A stretch of DNA of 64,000 nt from Mesorhizobium loti (GTDB taxonomy: Bacteria; Pseudomonadota; Alphaproteobacteria; Rhizobiales; Rhizobiaceae), in the NCBI RefSeq assembly GCF_003148495.1, contig NZ_QGGH01000003.1:496001-560000 (forward strand), read 5' to 3'. Positions within the stretch are counted from its first letter, which is position 1; each line of letters begins with the position of its first letter. The position numbers and the translations under genes were made by a program. The notes under the pieces were generated by a model. The model was not told where the DNA came from. It made no database searches and worked only from the letters and a program-made list of their open reading frames with translations. Below, piece after piece: positions 50,971 to 59,667 of the stretch.

Positions 50971-52146
50971 ATGCCGAGAATCAGGTTTCACAAGCTTGCA
51001 GCCATTGTTGTGCTCATTGGTTTCGCGGCGTGGATGGCGACAGGTGAGTTTTCGTCGGTCGGCAGCGTAGCCGCCAACAAAGCCAAGGCAGCCGAAGTCG
51101 AGCAGGCCAAGGCGCCGGACGCGGCCAAGCCCAAGGCGGCCGAAGCCGAGCCGAAGGCACCGCTGCGCACCGTCGCGGTGGTGACGCCGCCGCGCAAGAC
51201 CTATGCACGCGCCATCCGTGTTTCCGGGCTGACCGAAGCCGACAAGCGGGCGGTGCTGGCAACGCGCGTCGCCGGCGTCATCGACAAGCTGCCGGTCAAG
51301 CAAGGAGATCACGTCAAGACCGGCGATCTGGTGCTGATGTTGGCGGCGGAAGAAAAGATCTCGATGGTCGACAACGCCAGGCAGCTCGTGGTGCAGCGCC
51401 AGGCCGAGTTGGACGCGGCCCTGCGGCTGATGAAAACAGGCAATCTGCCCAAGCTGCAGCTCGACACCGCCCGCTCCAATCTGACTCTGGCGCAATCGCA
51501 GCTGGATACCGCGCAGGCCGAGCTCGACCGCAACGAAGTCAAGGCGCCGTTTGACGGCGTCATCGACCGGGTGCCGGTGGAACTCGGCAGTTCCATCATG
51601 CAGGGCGGCGAGGTGGCAACCATCCTCAAGCTTGATCCGGTGATTGCCCGCGGCGAAGTCAGCGAGCGCGACCTCGGCTACCTCAAGCTCGGCGACAAGG
51701 CCAATGTACGGCTGGTCAGCGGCCAGACGGTTGAAGGCACAGTGCGCTACATCAGCCGCGACGCATCGTCGGCGACCCGTACCTTCCGCGTCGAGGTGGC
51801 GATCCCCAATGGTGACGGCTCAGTGCCGGCCGGCATGACGGCGGAAATCGCGCTCAACGCACAACCGACCGACGCAGTCCTGCTGCCGCGCTCGGTGGTG
51901 ACGCTCGGCGACAAGGGCGACCTCGGCATCCGTGCCGTCGGCAAGGACAACAAGGTGGCGTTCTTCCCGATCGACCTCGTCGACGACACGCCGACCGGCC
52001 TCGTGCTCGGCGGCATCCCGGCCGACGCGCGCATCATCGTCGCCGGCCAGGAACTGGTGAAGGAAGGCGATCTGGTCAATCCGGTCGAGGCCGACCAGGC
52101 GACCATCAAGAAACTGCTCGGCGAGGCGACTGCCGGCACGCAGTAG
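50971..52146 (+). CDS. RND efflux transporter periplasmic adaptor subunit
   Basis: The 391-residue membrane-fusion protein links an RND pump to an outer-membrane channel. It shows an N-terminal anchor helix (about 8-24), an Ala/Lys-rich linker, the lipoyl-type halves (ATRVAGVIDKLPVKQGDHVKTGDLVLML and NEVKAPFDGVIDRVPVELGS), a coiled-coil hairpin between them and beta-barrel domains. I used the ATG at 50971, just before the anchor; an in-frame ATG at 50932 would add 13 residues, and neither has a strong ribosome site. The RND pump gene follows 81 bases later. No outer-membrane factor is in the window, so a shared TolC-type channel is likely. Confidence 0.9.
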   Translation: MPRIRFHKLAAIVVLIGFAAWMATGEFSSVGSVAANKAKAAEVEQAKAPDAAKPKAAEAEPKAPLRTVAVVTPPRKTYARAIRVSGLTEADKRAVLATRVAGVIDKLPVKQGDHVKTGDLVLMLAAEEKISMVDNARQLVVQRQAELDAALRLMKTGNLPKLQLDTARSNLTLAQSQLDTAQAELDRNEVKAPFDGVIDRVPVELGSSIMQGGEVATILKLDPVIARGEVSERDLGYLKLGDKANVRLVSGQTVEGTVRYISRDASSATRTFRVEVAIPNGDGSVPAGMTAEIALNAQPTDAVLLPRSVVTLGDKGDLGIRAVGKDNKVAFFPIDLVDDTPTGLVLGGIPADARIIVAGQELVKEGDLVNPVEADQATIKKLLGEATAGTQ

Positions 52147-52227
52147 CAAGGGGCCGTGACGGACTAGCCCTGGGCGGGGACAATCGGCTGCGACGCAGCT
52201 CCTGAAATTCAAGAACAGGCGTTAGCC

Positions 52228-55200
52228 ATGGATATCGTCAGACTCGCAATCAACAATGCCCGCCTGACCATCTCGGTCCTGGTCTTCCTCATCCTTGCCG
52301 GCGCGGTCGCCTACCAGTCGACGCCGAAGGAAGCGGAGCCCGATGTTCCGATTCCGATGATGTATATCAGCCTGATCTATCAGGGCATTTCGCCTGAGGA
52401 TTCGGAACGGCTGCTGTTGCGACCGATGGAAAGCAAGCTGAAGAGCTTGAAGGGCCTCAAGGAGATGCGTTCGGCCGCTTTCCAAGGCGGCGGCTACGTG
52501 CTGGTCGAATTCCAGCCGCAGACGAATCTGGCCACTGCGCTGCAGGACACGCGCAGCAAGGTGCAGGACGCCAAGGCCGACCTGCCGCAGGCGGCTGAGG
52601 AACCGACAGTCAACGAAGTCAACATTTCCGAGTTTCCCGTGCTCGTCGTCACACTCTCGGGCGAATTGCCGGAGCGTGTGCTGACCGCCGCCGCCCGCGA
52701 ACTGCGCGACCGCATCGAGGAGGTGCCCGGCGTTCTCGAAGGTTCGCTGCAGGGTGCGCGCGACGATCTCGTCGAGGTCGTCATCGATCCGATGAAGCTG
52801 TCTTCCTATGGGTTGCAGCTCGATCAGCTGATCGGTGCGGTCGGCAACTCCAACAGTCTGGTCGCCGCAGGCAACATCGAGGGCTCGGAAGGCAAATACG
52901 CGGTCAAGGTGCCGTCGCTGATCGAAACGCCGGAGGATGTCGCGGCACTGCCGGTGGTCGCCGGCCCCAATGCCGTGGTGCAGGCCAAGGACATCGCGAC
53001 GATTCGCTCGACCTTCAAGGATGCCGAGACGGTGACCCGCCTCAACGGCAAGCCGGCCATCGCCATCGAAGTCAAGAAGCGCATCGGCTCCAACCTGATC
53101 GACACCATCGCCAAGGTGCGGACGGTGTCCGACGAGTTCGTCAAGTCCATGCCTCAGGGCATGAACGTCACCTACACGCAGGACAAGTCGGTCTTCGTCA
53201 ACCAACTGCTGGGCGATCTGCAGAACCACGTCATGATCGCCGTCATCCTGGTGTTCATCGTCATTCTCTACGCGCTGTCCGGCCGCGCCTCGCTGCTCAT
53301 CGGCCTGGCCATCCCGTCATCCTTCCTGATTGGCATCCTGCTCCTGGCGATGATGGGCTACACGATCAACATGATCGTGCTGTTCAGCCTGATCCTTGCC
53401 GTCGGCATGCTGGTCGACGACGCCATCATCGTCACCGAGTTCGCCGAACGACGGATGAGCGAAGGCATGCCCAAGGAGGAAGCCTTCGCGCTTGCCGCCA
53501 AGCGCATGGCCGGTCCGGTCATCGCCGCGACGATGACGCGCATCGCCGCCTTCTCGCCGCTGCTGTTTTGGCCGGGCATTATCGGCGACTTCATGAAGTA
53601 CATGCCGATCACGCTGATCGTCACGCTGTCGGCCTCGATGCTCTACGCGCTGGTCTTCGCACCGACGCTGGGTGCGATCTTCGCCAAGGCGCCGCCGCAT
53701 CACGAGGATGACAATCGAGACGGCTGGTACATGGCAATCGTCAAGCAGGCGGTGCGCTTCCCCATCACCGTGCTGGTGCTGACCGTCGCGCTGCTGTTCG
53801 GCGTCGGCTTTGCCTATTCGAAATATGGCGCCGGCGTCGAGTTCTTCCCGAATGTCGAGCCGGATTACGGCCTGCTTTACGTGCATGCGCGCGGCAATCT
53901 CTCGCTGGCCGAAATGGATACGGCAACCAAGATCGCGGAAAACAGGCTGCTCGGCTGGCCGGGCGTCAAGTCGGTCTATACCCGCGTCGGCAAGACGCAA
54001 GGCGGCGGTCAGGACGTTCCCGAAGACGTTGTCGGCGTCATCCAGTACGAATTCATCGACTGGCGCGAGCGCAAGTCGGCGAACCACATCCTGGATGACC
54101 TGCGCGGCGTGATGGCCGGCATTCCCGGCGTCGATGTCGAGGTGCGCGTGCCGGAGGCCGGTCCGCCGACCGGCAAGCCGATCCAGATCAGGCTTTCGGC
54201 CGTCGACCCCAAGGGGCTCGACGACAAGGCCCGTGCTGTCGCGGCGCGCATCGGCAAGGTGCCTGGCGTCATCGACATTTCCGATGGTCTGCCGCCGCCC
54301 GGCGTCGACTGGGCGCTCGAGGTCGACCGCGCCAAGGCGGCGCAGTACGGCATCAGTCCGACCTCGGTCGGAACCGTGGTGCAGCTGGTGACCAACGGCC
54401 TGAAGCTTTCGGAATACCGTCCGGCCGGCGCCGATGACGCCGTCGACATCCGTTTGCGCCTACCCGAGGACCGGCGCACGCTGTCGACGCTCGACGAACT
54501 CCGGGTGCAGACCTCGCAAGGCTCGGTGCCGATCTCGAACTTTGTCGTGCGCAAGCCCGAGCCGACGGTCGGCATCCTCAACCGCATCGACGGGGCGCGT
54601 ACGGTGGTCGTCCAGGCCAACGTCGCCGCCGGCGCCCAGGTCGCGGCCGTACAGCAGGAGGTCACCAAGGCTGTCTCGGAGATGGATCTGGGCAGCGGCA
54701 TCCGCTGGAAGCTGGCCGGCTCGAACGAGGACAGCGCCGAAGCCAGCGCCTTCCTCAGTAAGGCCTTTGGTGCGGCGATCTTCCTGATCTTCCTGGTGCT
54801 GCTGGCGCAGTTCAACAAGTTCACCAGCGTCTGGCTGGTGCTGTCCTGCGTGGTCATGGCGACGATCGGGGTGTTCCTCGGGCTGCTGATAACAGGCGAG
54901 ACGTTCGGCATCGTCATGTCGGGCATCGGCGTCATCGCGCTGGCCGGCGTGGTGGTGAACAACAACATCGTGCTGATCGACACCTATGACCGGTTGCGCG
55001 AAGAGGGCTGGGACAAGGTCGAAGCAGTGCTGCAGACCTGCCGCGAACGCGCTCGCCCGGTGGTACTGACGGCGGTGTCGGCCATTCTCGGCGTGCTGCC
55101 GATCGCCTTCGGCCTCGGCCTCGAAATCTTCCATCACGAGACGACGATCAACGCGCCGTCGACGCAATGGTGGATTTCGCTGTCCTCGGCGATCGTCTTC

Positions 55201-55407
55201 GGCCTGTCCTTCGCCACGGTGCTGACGCTGGTGGTGACGCCGTCGATGCTGATGGTGTTCACCCGTGCCAAGGTCAAGCCGGGCGCACGGCGCGGCTGGT
55301 TCAGCCGGCTGTTCCCGCGCGGCAAGGGTGAGATCTCATCGACCGATGCGCCGGGGCAGGATACCGGAGTCGAGCCGGAAATCGCCTTTCCGAAAGCCGC
55401 CGAATAG
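52228..55407 (+). CDS. RND-family efflux pump, inner-membrane subunit
   Basis: The 1059-residue proton-driven exporter has about twelve membrane helices in two repeats (first at about 10-28), large periplasmic loops, and the RND core helix 4 motif VGMLVDDAIIVTEFAER with the paired Asp for proton relay. A helix-6 region resembling MTRIAAFSPLLFWPG follows. It groups with the AcrB/hydrophobe-amphiphile pumps, though of a compact kind with rather divergent porter loops. Substrate unknown. ATG 52228 follows AGGCG. It pairs with the adaptor upstream and ends at a strong terminator. Confidence 0.94.
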   Translation: MDIVRLAINNARLTISVLVFLILAGAVAYQSTPKEAEPDVPIPMMYISLIYQGISPEDSERLLLRPMESKLKSLKGLKEMRSAAFQGGGYVLVEFQPQTNLATALQDTRSKVQDAKADLPQAAEEPTVNEVNISEFPVLVVTLSGELPERVLTAAARELRDRIEEVPGVLEGSLQGARDDLVEVVIDPMKLSSYGLQLDQLIGAVGNSNSLVAAGNIEGSEGKYAVKVPSLIETPEDVAALPVVAGPNAVVQAKDIATIRSTFKDAETVTRLNGKPAIAIEVKKRIGSNLIDTIAKVRTVSDEFVKSMPQGMNVTYTQDKSVFVNQLLGDLQNHVMIAVILVFIVILYALSGRASLLIGLAIPSSFLIGILLLAMMGYTINMIVLFSLILAVGMLVDDAIIVTEFAERRMSEGMPKEEAFALAAKRMAGPVIAATMTRIAAFSPLLFWPGIIGDFMKYMPITLIVTLSASMLYALVFAPTLGAIFAKAPPHHEDDNRDGWYMAIVKQAVRFPITVLVLTVALLFGVGFAYSKYGAGVEFFPNVEPDYGLLYVHARGNLSLAEMDTATKIAENRLLGWPGVKSVYTRVGKTQGGGQDVPEDVVGVIQYEFIDWRERKSANHILDDLRGVMAGIPGVDVEVRVPEAGPPTGKPIQIRLSAVDPKGLDDKARAVAARIGKVPGVIDISDGLPPPGVDWALEVDRAKAAQYGISPTSVGTVVQLVTNGLKLSEYRPAGADDAVDIRLRLPEDRRTLSTLDELRVQTSQGSVPISNFVVRKPEPTVGILNRIDGARTVVVQANVAAGAQVAAVQQEVTKAVSEMDLGSGIRWKLAGSNEDSAEASAFLSKAFGAAIFLIFLVLLAQFNKFTSVWLVLSCVVMATIGVFLGLLITGETFGIVMSGIGVIALAGVVVNNNIVLIDTYDRLREEGWDKVEAVLQTCRERARPVVLTAVSAILGVLPIAFGLGLEIFHHETTINAPSTQWWISLSSAIVFGLSFATVLTLVVTPSMLMVFTRAKVKPGARRGWFSRLFPRGKGEISSTDAPGQDTGVEPEIAFPKAAE

Positions 55408-55429
55408 ACCCATTGCCGATTTGACCGGC

Positions 55430-55461
55430 AAAGGCCGCCCGGAACAACCGGGCGGCCTTTT
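55430..55461 (+). terminator. Terminator of the RND operon
   Basis: A perfect 13-bp stem (55430-55442 with 55448-55460) has a 5-base loop and TTTT, 22 bases after the RND stop. Confidence 0.92.
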
Positions 55462-55548
55462 GCATTGTCCCGGGTGCAACGCAAAGCGTTGTCACCGGAG
55501 CAATGCGAAAGCGTCGTCTCGTGGCAAACGTCAAAGCGCGGGGTTCCT

Positions 55549-55707
55549 ATGCCGATCACCACCATTCTCATCATCGTCTTGATCCTAGTCCTCATCGGCG
55601 CGGTGCCGGCCTGGCCGCATTCGCGCTCCTGGGGGTATGGGCCGTCGGGCATTGTCGGTGTGGTGCTGGTGGTGCTTCTGGTGTTGCTGTTGATGGGGCG
55701 GCTCTGA
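55549..55707 (+). CDS. DUF3309-family small membrane protein
   Basis: The 52-residue product has two hydrophobic helices (about 4-18 and 34-49) around the conserved AVPAWPHSRSWGYGPSG turn that marks DUF3309. These proteins are widespread in alphaproteobacteria, and their function is not known; they are often stress-induced. The ATG at 55549 begins the first helix; an upstream in-frame start at 55465 would overlap the terminator of the previous operon. It is monocistronic with its own short hairpin at the stop codon. Confidence 0.85.
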   Translation: MPITTILIIVLILVLIGAVPAWPHSRSWGYGPSGIVGVVLVVLLVLLLMGRL

Positions 55708-55717
55708 GCCGCCCTTT
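55696..55717 (+). terminator. Hairpin at the end of the DUF3309 gene
   Basis: The 8-bp stem GGGCGGCT/AGCCGCCC overlaps the stop codon and is followed by TTT only. A moderate terminator. Confidence 0.5.
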
Positions 55718-55787
55718 CAGCCGAAGAAAGACTTTTCAGTCTACAGGGACGGGGCTGGCAGGCCCGTAGCTGCGCCCGCCTTGCCTG

Positions 55788-56747
55788 TCAGGCAGCTTTC
55801 GCAAGACCGTTCACGGTGGCGATGCCGATATCCTCGAGCGCCTCGATGACCGCCTGATCGAGAGGCGTGTGCGGGATCGCACCGATGATGCCTTCCAGCC
55901 TTGCCGAAGCCAGTTGGTGCGGCTCGAAGCGCAGGTAGGACATGGAGACGATCTCGCGCCACATCGCCACGAACGGGCTGCCGGCGCGCAGCACCCACCA
56001 AGGCATCGAGGTCATCTTGAGCGGACGACCAACAGCCTTCTCGGCAGCGGCCTTGATCTGCAGATCGGTGACCGCGTGGCCCGGGAAGTTCAGCGCTTCA
56101 TAGAAGCCGAGCTTGTCCAGATTGCGCGCCAGCGCGACGAAGCCAACGGCGAAGTCCGGCAGATAGGCCCATTCATGCACCAGGTCGACCGGGCCGGGCG
56201 CGGTATAGACGCCTTTATTGATCTTGGCGGCGACGACCAGATCGAACCATGATCCGCTGCCGGTGCCGCCGAAGAAGTCGCCGGCTCGCAGCAGAATGGT
56301 GCGGACCCGGCCCGCTTCGGCCTCGCGGCGAAACAACTCCTCCATGGCGCAGCGGATGCGGCCCTTTTGCGTGGTCGGGTGGGAAGGTGTGTCTTCCGAT
56401 ATCACCGCGGGCATCGGCGATCCGTAATTGTAGACGGTGCCGGGGAAGAGATGCAGCGTGCCGTTCGCATGGCAGGCGGCCATGACGTTCTCGGCCATCG
56501 GCAGGCATTTGCCCCAGTCGGTGTAGATCGGATTGAGGCCGTTGAAGATGATGTCGACGCCTTGCGTGGCGTGGATCAGCCCCTCGCGGTCGAGCGCGTC
56601 GCCGGCGACGGCGGTGGCCCCCTTGAGTTCGCCCGGCACCTTGCCGCTGCGGGTAATAGTGCGGACGTCGTAGCCGGCGTCGATGAAGGCCTTGGCGACC
56701 ACGCGGCCGAGCCGGCCATTGGCACCGAGAATTGCGATCTTGGTCAT
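55788..56747 (-). CDS. NAD(P)-dependent epimerase/dehydratase family protein
   Basis: The 319-residue protein has the extended SDR Rossmann motif GANGRLGRVVAKAF (about 8-21), a GDALDREGL strand end, the Tyr-containing LFPGTVYNYGSP segment, and late helices of the sugar-nucleotide epimerase/NmrA type. The substrate is unknown. The catalytic Tyr-x-x-x-Lys is not in the standard form, so an NAD(P)H-binding sensor or atypical reductase is possible. ATG 56747 follows AGGAGT. A small secreted protein gene lies upstream on the same strand, and a LysR regulator is divergent from that, so the three may form a regulated unit. Confidence 0.87.
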   Translation of the reverse strand: MTKIAILGANGRLGRVVAKAFIDAGYDVRTITRSGKVPGELKGATAVAGDALDREGLIHATQGVDIIFNGLNPIYTDWGKCLPMAENVMAACHANGTLHLFPGTVYNYGSPMPAVISEDTPSHPTTQKGRIRCAMEELFRREAEAGRVRTILLRAGDFFGGTGSGSWFDLVVAAKINKGVYTAPGPVDLVHEWAYLPDFAVGFVALARNLDKLGFYEALNFPGHAVTDLQIKAAAEKAVGRPLKMTSMPWWVLRAGSPFVAMWREIVSMSYLRFEPHQLASARLEGIIGAIPHTPLDQAVIEALEDIGIATVNGLAKAA

Positions 56748-56800
56748 TTCGAGTACTCCTGATTTGGAATTTTCATGGTCGGCTCGGGAGGTCCGATCCA

Positions 56801-56844
56801 CGACAAGCGCGATCGGGATCAGCGACAAGCGCGATCGGGATCAG
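56801..56844. repeat. Two tandem copies of a 22-bp repeat
   Basis: The 22-base unit beginning CGACAAGCGCGATCGG is repeated exactly at 56801-56822 and 56823-56844, between the epimerase and small secreted protein genes. The second copy covers the stop codon of the latter. It may be a recent slippage duplication or a paired binding site. Confidence 0.7.
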
Positions 56845-57050
56845 CGGTTGCCGAAGAGTTCGCGGTTGCTGCCCTGGGCGACCGGCTTCTTGGCGGTCGC
56901 ATCCACCTTCTCGATCGAACTTGTGTTGGTGTTGTCGGTGCTGGTGACAGCCGGCTGGCTGGCGTTGTTCGAACCGAACTTGTCGCTGCCGGCAAAAGCG
57001 TTGCTGGCGGAGATGAGGATGGCGGCGGCGATGAGGGCGATCTTGGTCAT
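56841..57050 (-). CDS. Small secreted protein, function unknown
   Basis: The 69-residue product has a signal peptide (MTKIALIAAAILISASNAFA, cleavage about residue 20) leaving a 49-residue Ser/Thr/Asn-rich, cysteine-free peptide. It has no recognised domain. AGGAG precedes the ATG by 8 bases. It is the first gene of the minus-strand pair with the epimerase and is divergent from lysR. Its translation start region is strikingly similar to that of the epimerase gene (same AGGAG spacing and identical first five codons). Confidence 0.75.
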   Translation of the reverse strand: MTKIALIAAAILISASNAFAGSDKFGSNNASQPAVTSTDNTNTSSIEKVDATAKKPVAQGSNRELFGNR

Positions 57051-57165
57051 TTCATGTTCTCCTGGTTGGTGGTTGCAGTCCGTGTTGGTGTCTGCATCTG
57101 GAATATCGTCGCTACGAATGCGAATGGAAATTGACTATTGATGGAGTTTTGATATTCATTTTTGA

Positions 57166-58074
57166 ATGGCTGAAATCGACTGGAACCTGATCAAGAGTTT
57201 CGTCACCGTGGCGGAAACCGGCAGCCTGTCGGCTGCCGCGCGAAAGCTCTCGGCAAGCCAGCCGACGCTTGGCCGTCACATCGGCGAGCTCGAACAGGCG
57301 CTGGGCGTCACGCTGTTCCGGCGTGGGCGGCGCGGCTATGAACTGACGGAGGCCGGCAGCACGCTGTTCGAACGCGGCAAGGCGGTCAGCGAGCAGGCAA
57401 GCGCCTTCTCACTGCTGGCGCTGGGTTCGGTCGAGGCCATCGAAGGCACGGTGCGCATCGCCGCCAGCGAGGTGGTGGCGGCCTATGTGCTGCCCGAGAT
57501 GACGATGCGGCTGGGTGTCGAGGAGCCCGGCATAGAGGTCGAGATCGTTGCTTCAAACCAGGTCGAGAACCTGTTGCGCAGGGATGCCGACATCGCCATC
57601 CGCATGGTCAAGCCGGCGCAGAATGAGCTGACAGCGCGCAAGGTCTGCGACATTCCCCTCTGCGCCTGCGCCGCCAGATCCTATCTCGACAGGCGCGGCC
57701 ACCCGCTGAAGCCCGCCGACCTTGTCGATCACGATTTGGTCGGCTTCGACCGCAGCGACGACATCATCAGAGGCTTCACCCAGTATGGCATCCCGGTCAC
57801 CCGGAGCAGTTTTCGCGTCAGGACCGACAACCAGATCGTTTTGTGGGAGGCGGTGCGAGCGGGAAACGGCATCGGTCTCGGCCAGGAGCCGCTGGTCGAC
57901 CGTGATCCATCGATGGAGAAATTGCTGCCCGGCTTGCCTTTGCCTGTCCTGCCGGTGTGGCTGGCCATGCATCGCGACGTACGCACCAGCGTGCGCATCC
58001 GCCGGGTAGTGGATTTCCTCTACGAGGAGCTGAAGCGCTATTCGGCCGGCGCGGCCGCGAATTCGGCGCGGTGA
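57166..58074 (+). CDS. LysR-family transcriptional regulator
   Basis: The 302-residue product has an N-terminal winged helix-turn-helix (WNLIKSFVTVAETGSLSAAARKLSASQPTLGRHIGELEQALGVTLFRR) and a periplasmic-binding-like inducer domain (about 92-295). It is divergent from the small secreted protein and epimerase genes, the typical place of the regulated target. AT-rich inverted sequence (ATTCA-TTTT-TGAAT) overlaps the start codon and may be part of its autoregulatory site. The 3' end overlaps the convergent MFS gene by 37 bases. Confidence 0.93.
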   Translation: MAEIDWNLIKSFVTVAETGSLSAAARKLSASQPTLGRHIGELEQALGVTLFRRGRRGYELTEAGSTLFERGKAVSEQASAFSLLALGSVEAIEGTVRIAASEVVAAYVLPEMTMRLGVEEPGIEVEIVASNQVENLLRRDADIAIRMVKPAQNELTARKVCDIPLCACAARSYLDRRGHPLKPADLVDHDLVGFDRSDDIIRGFTQYGIPVTRSSFRVRTDNQIVLWEAVRAGNGIGLGQEPLVDRDPSMEKLLPGLPLPVLPVWLAMHRDVRTSVRIRRVVDFLYEELKRYSAGAAANSAR

Positions 58075-59213
58075 GCAAGGCCGGCCATCAGCAGCACGAC
58101 GATCAGCAACCCCGACATAGCGACGAAAATCGGGCCGAAGCTGGAATGCTCGGCAACGAAGCCAATCGCCGACGGCGCCACCAGGATACCGGAATAGCCC
58201 ATTGTGGTGACGACGCTCATGCCGGTGCCCGACGACATGCCTTCCTGGTTGCCGCCGGCCGAGAAGATGATCGGCACCATGTTGGCGATGCCGAAGCCGC
58301 ACAGGGCAAAGGCGGCGATCGCAAGCCAGGGCGAGGGTGACAACCCGGCGATCAGCATGCCGGCCGCCGCGACAACCGACGAGCCGCGCAGAGTCGTCAC
58401 CGCGCCGAAGCGGTTGCGCACGCCGTCGCCGAAGAAGCGCATGATTGCCATGACACCGGAAAAGGCCGCGTAAGCGAGGCCGGCGATGGCAAGGTCGGCG
58501 CCGAGTTCCTGCCTGAGATACAGCGCTGCCCAGTCGAGCACCGCGCCCTCCGAGATCATCGTCAGCAGGGCCATCAGGCCGATCAGATAAACCAGCGGAT
58601 TTGCCGGGAGGATGAATTTGTGATGCTCCGCGGCCTGCGGCCTGTCCTCGCCGACCAGATGGCGAACCGCCACCGCGATAACCGCGAAGGCGAGCGCGGT
58701 CACCACCGCCGCGTGGACGAGATGACCGTAAGTCTGGATGGCGAAACCGCCGAGGAGGCCGCCGGCGAACCCGCCGAGGCTCCAGAAGCCATGTGATGAC
58801 GACATGATCGCGCGGGAGAGTCGCCGTTCGACCACCACGGCATTGGCGTTCATGGCGACGTCCATGCCGCCGATCGAGCCGCCAAAGATGAACATGGCGA
58901 TGGCCGCCAGCGGCACGTTGGGCGCCAGCGCCACGACCAGCAGGCCGAGGCTGCCGCAAAGGCCGAACCAGCGCAGCACGGTGCGGGAACCATGTCTGGA
59001 GATCAAATGGCCGCACCAGGTCATGGCGGCGACGGCGCCGGCGCCGAACAGCAGGATCAGCAGGCCAAGCGTGAACTTCGAGATGTCGAGCCGGGTCAGG
59101 AACACCGGGATCTGCGGCGCCCAGCTGCCGGTCAGGAAGCCGTTGGCGAGGAAAATGGCAGCGACGGCCCATCGTCCGCGAATGGCAGTCTGCATGGCGT
59201 TCGACGCGTTCAT
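58038..59213 (-). CDS. MFS transporter
   Basis: The 391-residue inner-membrane protein has about twelve helices. It carries the MFS loop 2-3 motif in a variant form (GHLISRHGSRTVLRW) and a second-half equivalent near FFGDGVRNRFG. It looks like the fucose/sugar-permease or YfcJ-like branch; the substrate is unknown. The C terminus overlaps the convergent lysR gene by 37 bases. The ATG follows CTCATGAACGCG with no strong ribosome site, so the start could also be the Met at residue 7. Confidence 0.9.
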   Translation of the reverse strand: MNASNAMQTAIRGRWAVAAIFLANGFLTGSWAPQIPVFLTRLDISKFTLGLLILLFGAGAVAAMTWCGHLISRHGSRTVLRWFGLCGSLGLLVVALAPNVPLAAIAMFIFGGSIGGMDVAMNANAVVVERRLSRAIMSSSHGFWSLGGFAGGLLGGFAIQTYGHLVHAAVVTALAFAVIAVAVRHLVGEDRPQAAEHHKFILPANPLVYLIGLMALLTMISEGAVLDWAALYLRQELGADLAIAGLAYAAFSGVMAIMRFFGDGVRNRFGAVTTLRGSSVVAAAGMLIAGLSPSPWLAIAAFALCGFGIANMVPIIFSAGGNQEGMSSGTGMSVVTTMGYSGILVAPSAIGFVAEHSSFGPIFVAMSGLLIVVLLMAGLAHRAEFAAAPAE

Positions 59214-59344
59214 GAGGCTAATCCGGTCAAAAAATGGCTTCGCGCGGCAAATTAGATCGATTCAATTTTCAGTCAAGCGCTCTTTCGGGAAAGCATTTGG
59301 GCCAAACAGAGGATTGGAGGCGATCGAGGGTGTCGACGGTTGAC

Positions 59345-59653
59345 CTAGTGGTCCTTGGGGCGTCTTGCCTCGAATTCGGCCTTCTTGGCGTCGGAGGCTT
59401 CGGTCTGGTTGAGCGCCTGCCATTGTGCGTAAGGCATGCCGTAGACGATCTCGCGCGACTGGTCCTTGCTGAGGTCGACGCCCTCGGCATTGGCCGCTTC
59501 GCGATACCAGTTCGACAGGCAGTTGCGGCAGAAGCCGGCGAGGTTCATCAGGTCGATGTTCTGCACGTCGTTGCGCTCGCGCAGATGCTCGACCAGCCGG
59601 CGAAAGGCGGCAGCCTCGAAATCGCGTTGCTGCTCGTCACTGAGTTCGGTCAT
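59345..59653 (-). CDS. DUF1244-family protein
   Basis: The 102-residue protein belongs to DUF1244, a small alpha-helical family of alphaproteobacteria. The conserved NLAGFCRNCLSNWYREAA segment with its C-x-x-C pair is present, as is a YGMPYAQWQ stretch. Function is unknown. I chose the ATG at 59653 because GGAGGC is 7 bases upstream and the family usually starts there; the ATG at 59671 overlaps the upstream gene by four bases and remains possible. It is translationally close to the amidohydrolase-like gene. Confidence 0.88.
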   Translation of the reverse strand: MTELSDEQQRDFEAAAFRRLVEHLRERNDVQNIDLMNLAGFCRNCLSNWYREAANAEGVDLSKDQSREIVYGMPYAQWQALNQTEASDAKKAEFEARRPKDH

Positions 59654-59667
59654 GGTCACAGCCTCCG

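Noticed and set aside
56801..56844. Tandem 22-bp repeats as a CRISPR array
   Set aside because: Copies abut without spacers and only two exist; no cas gene is near.
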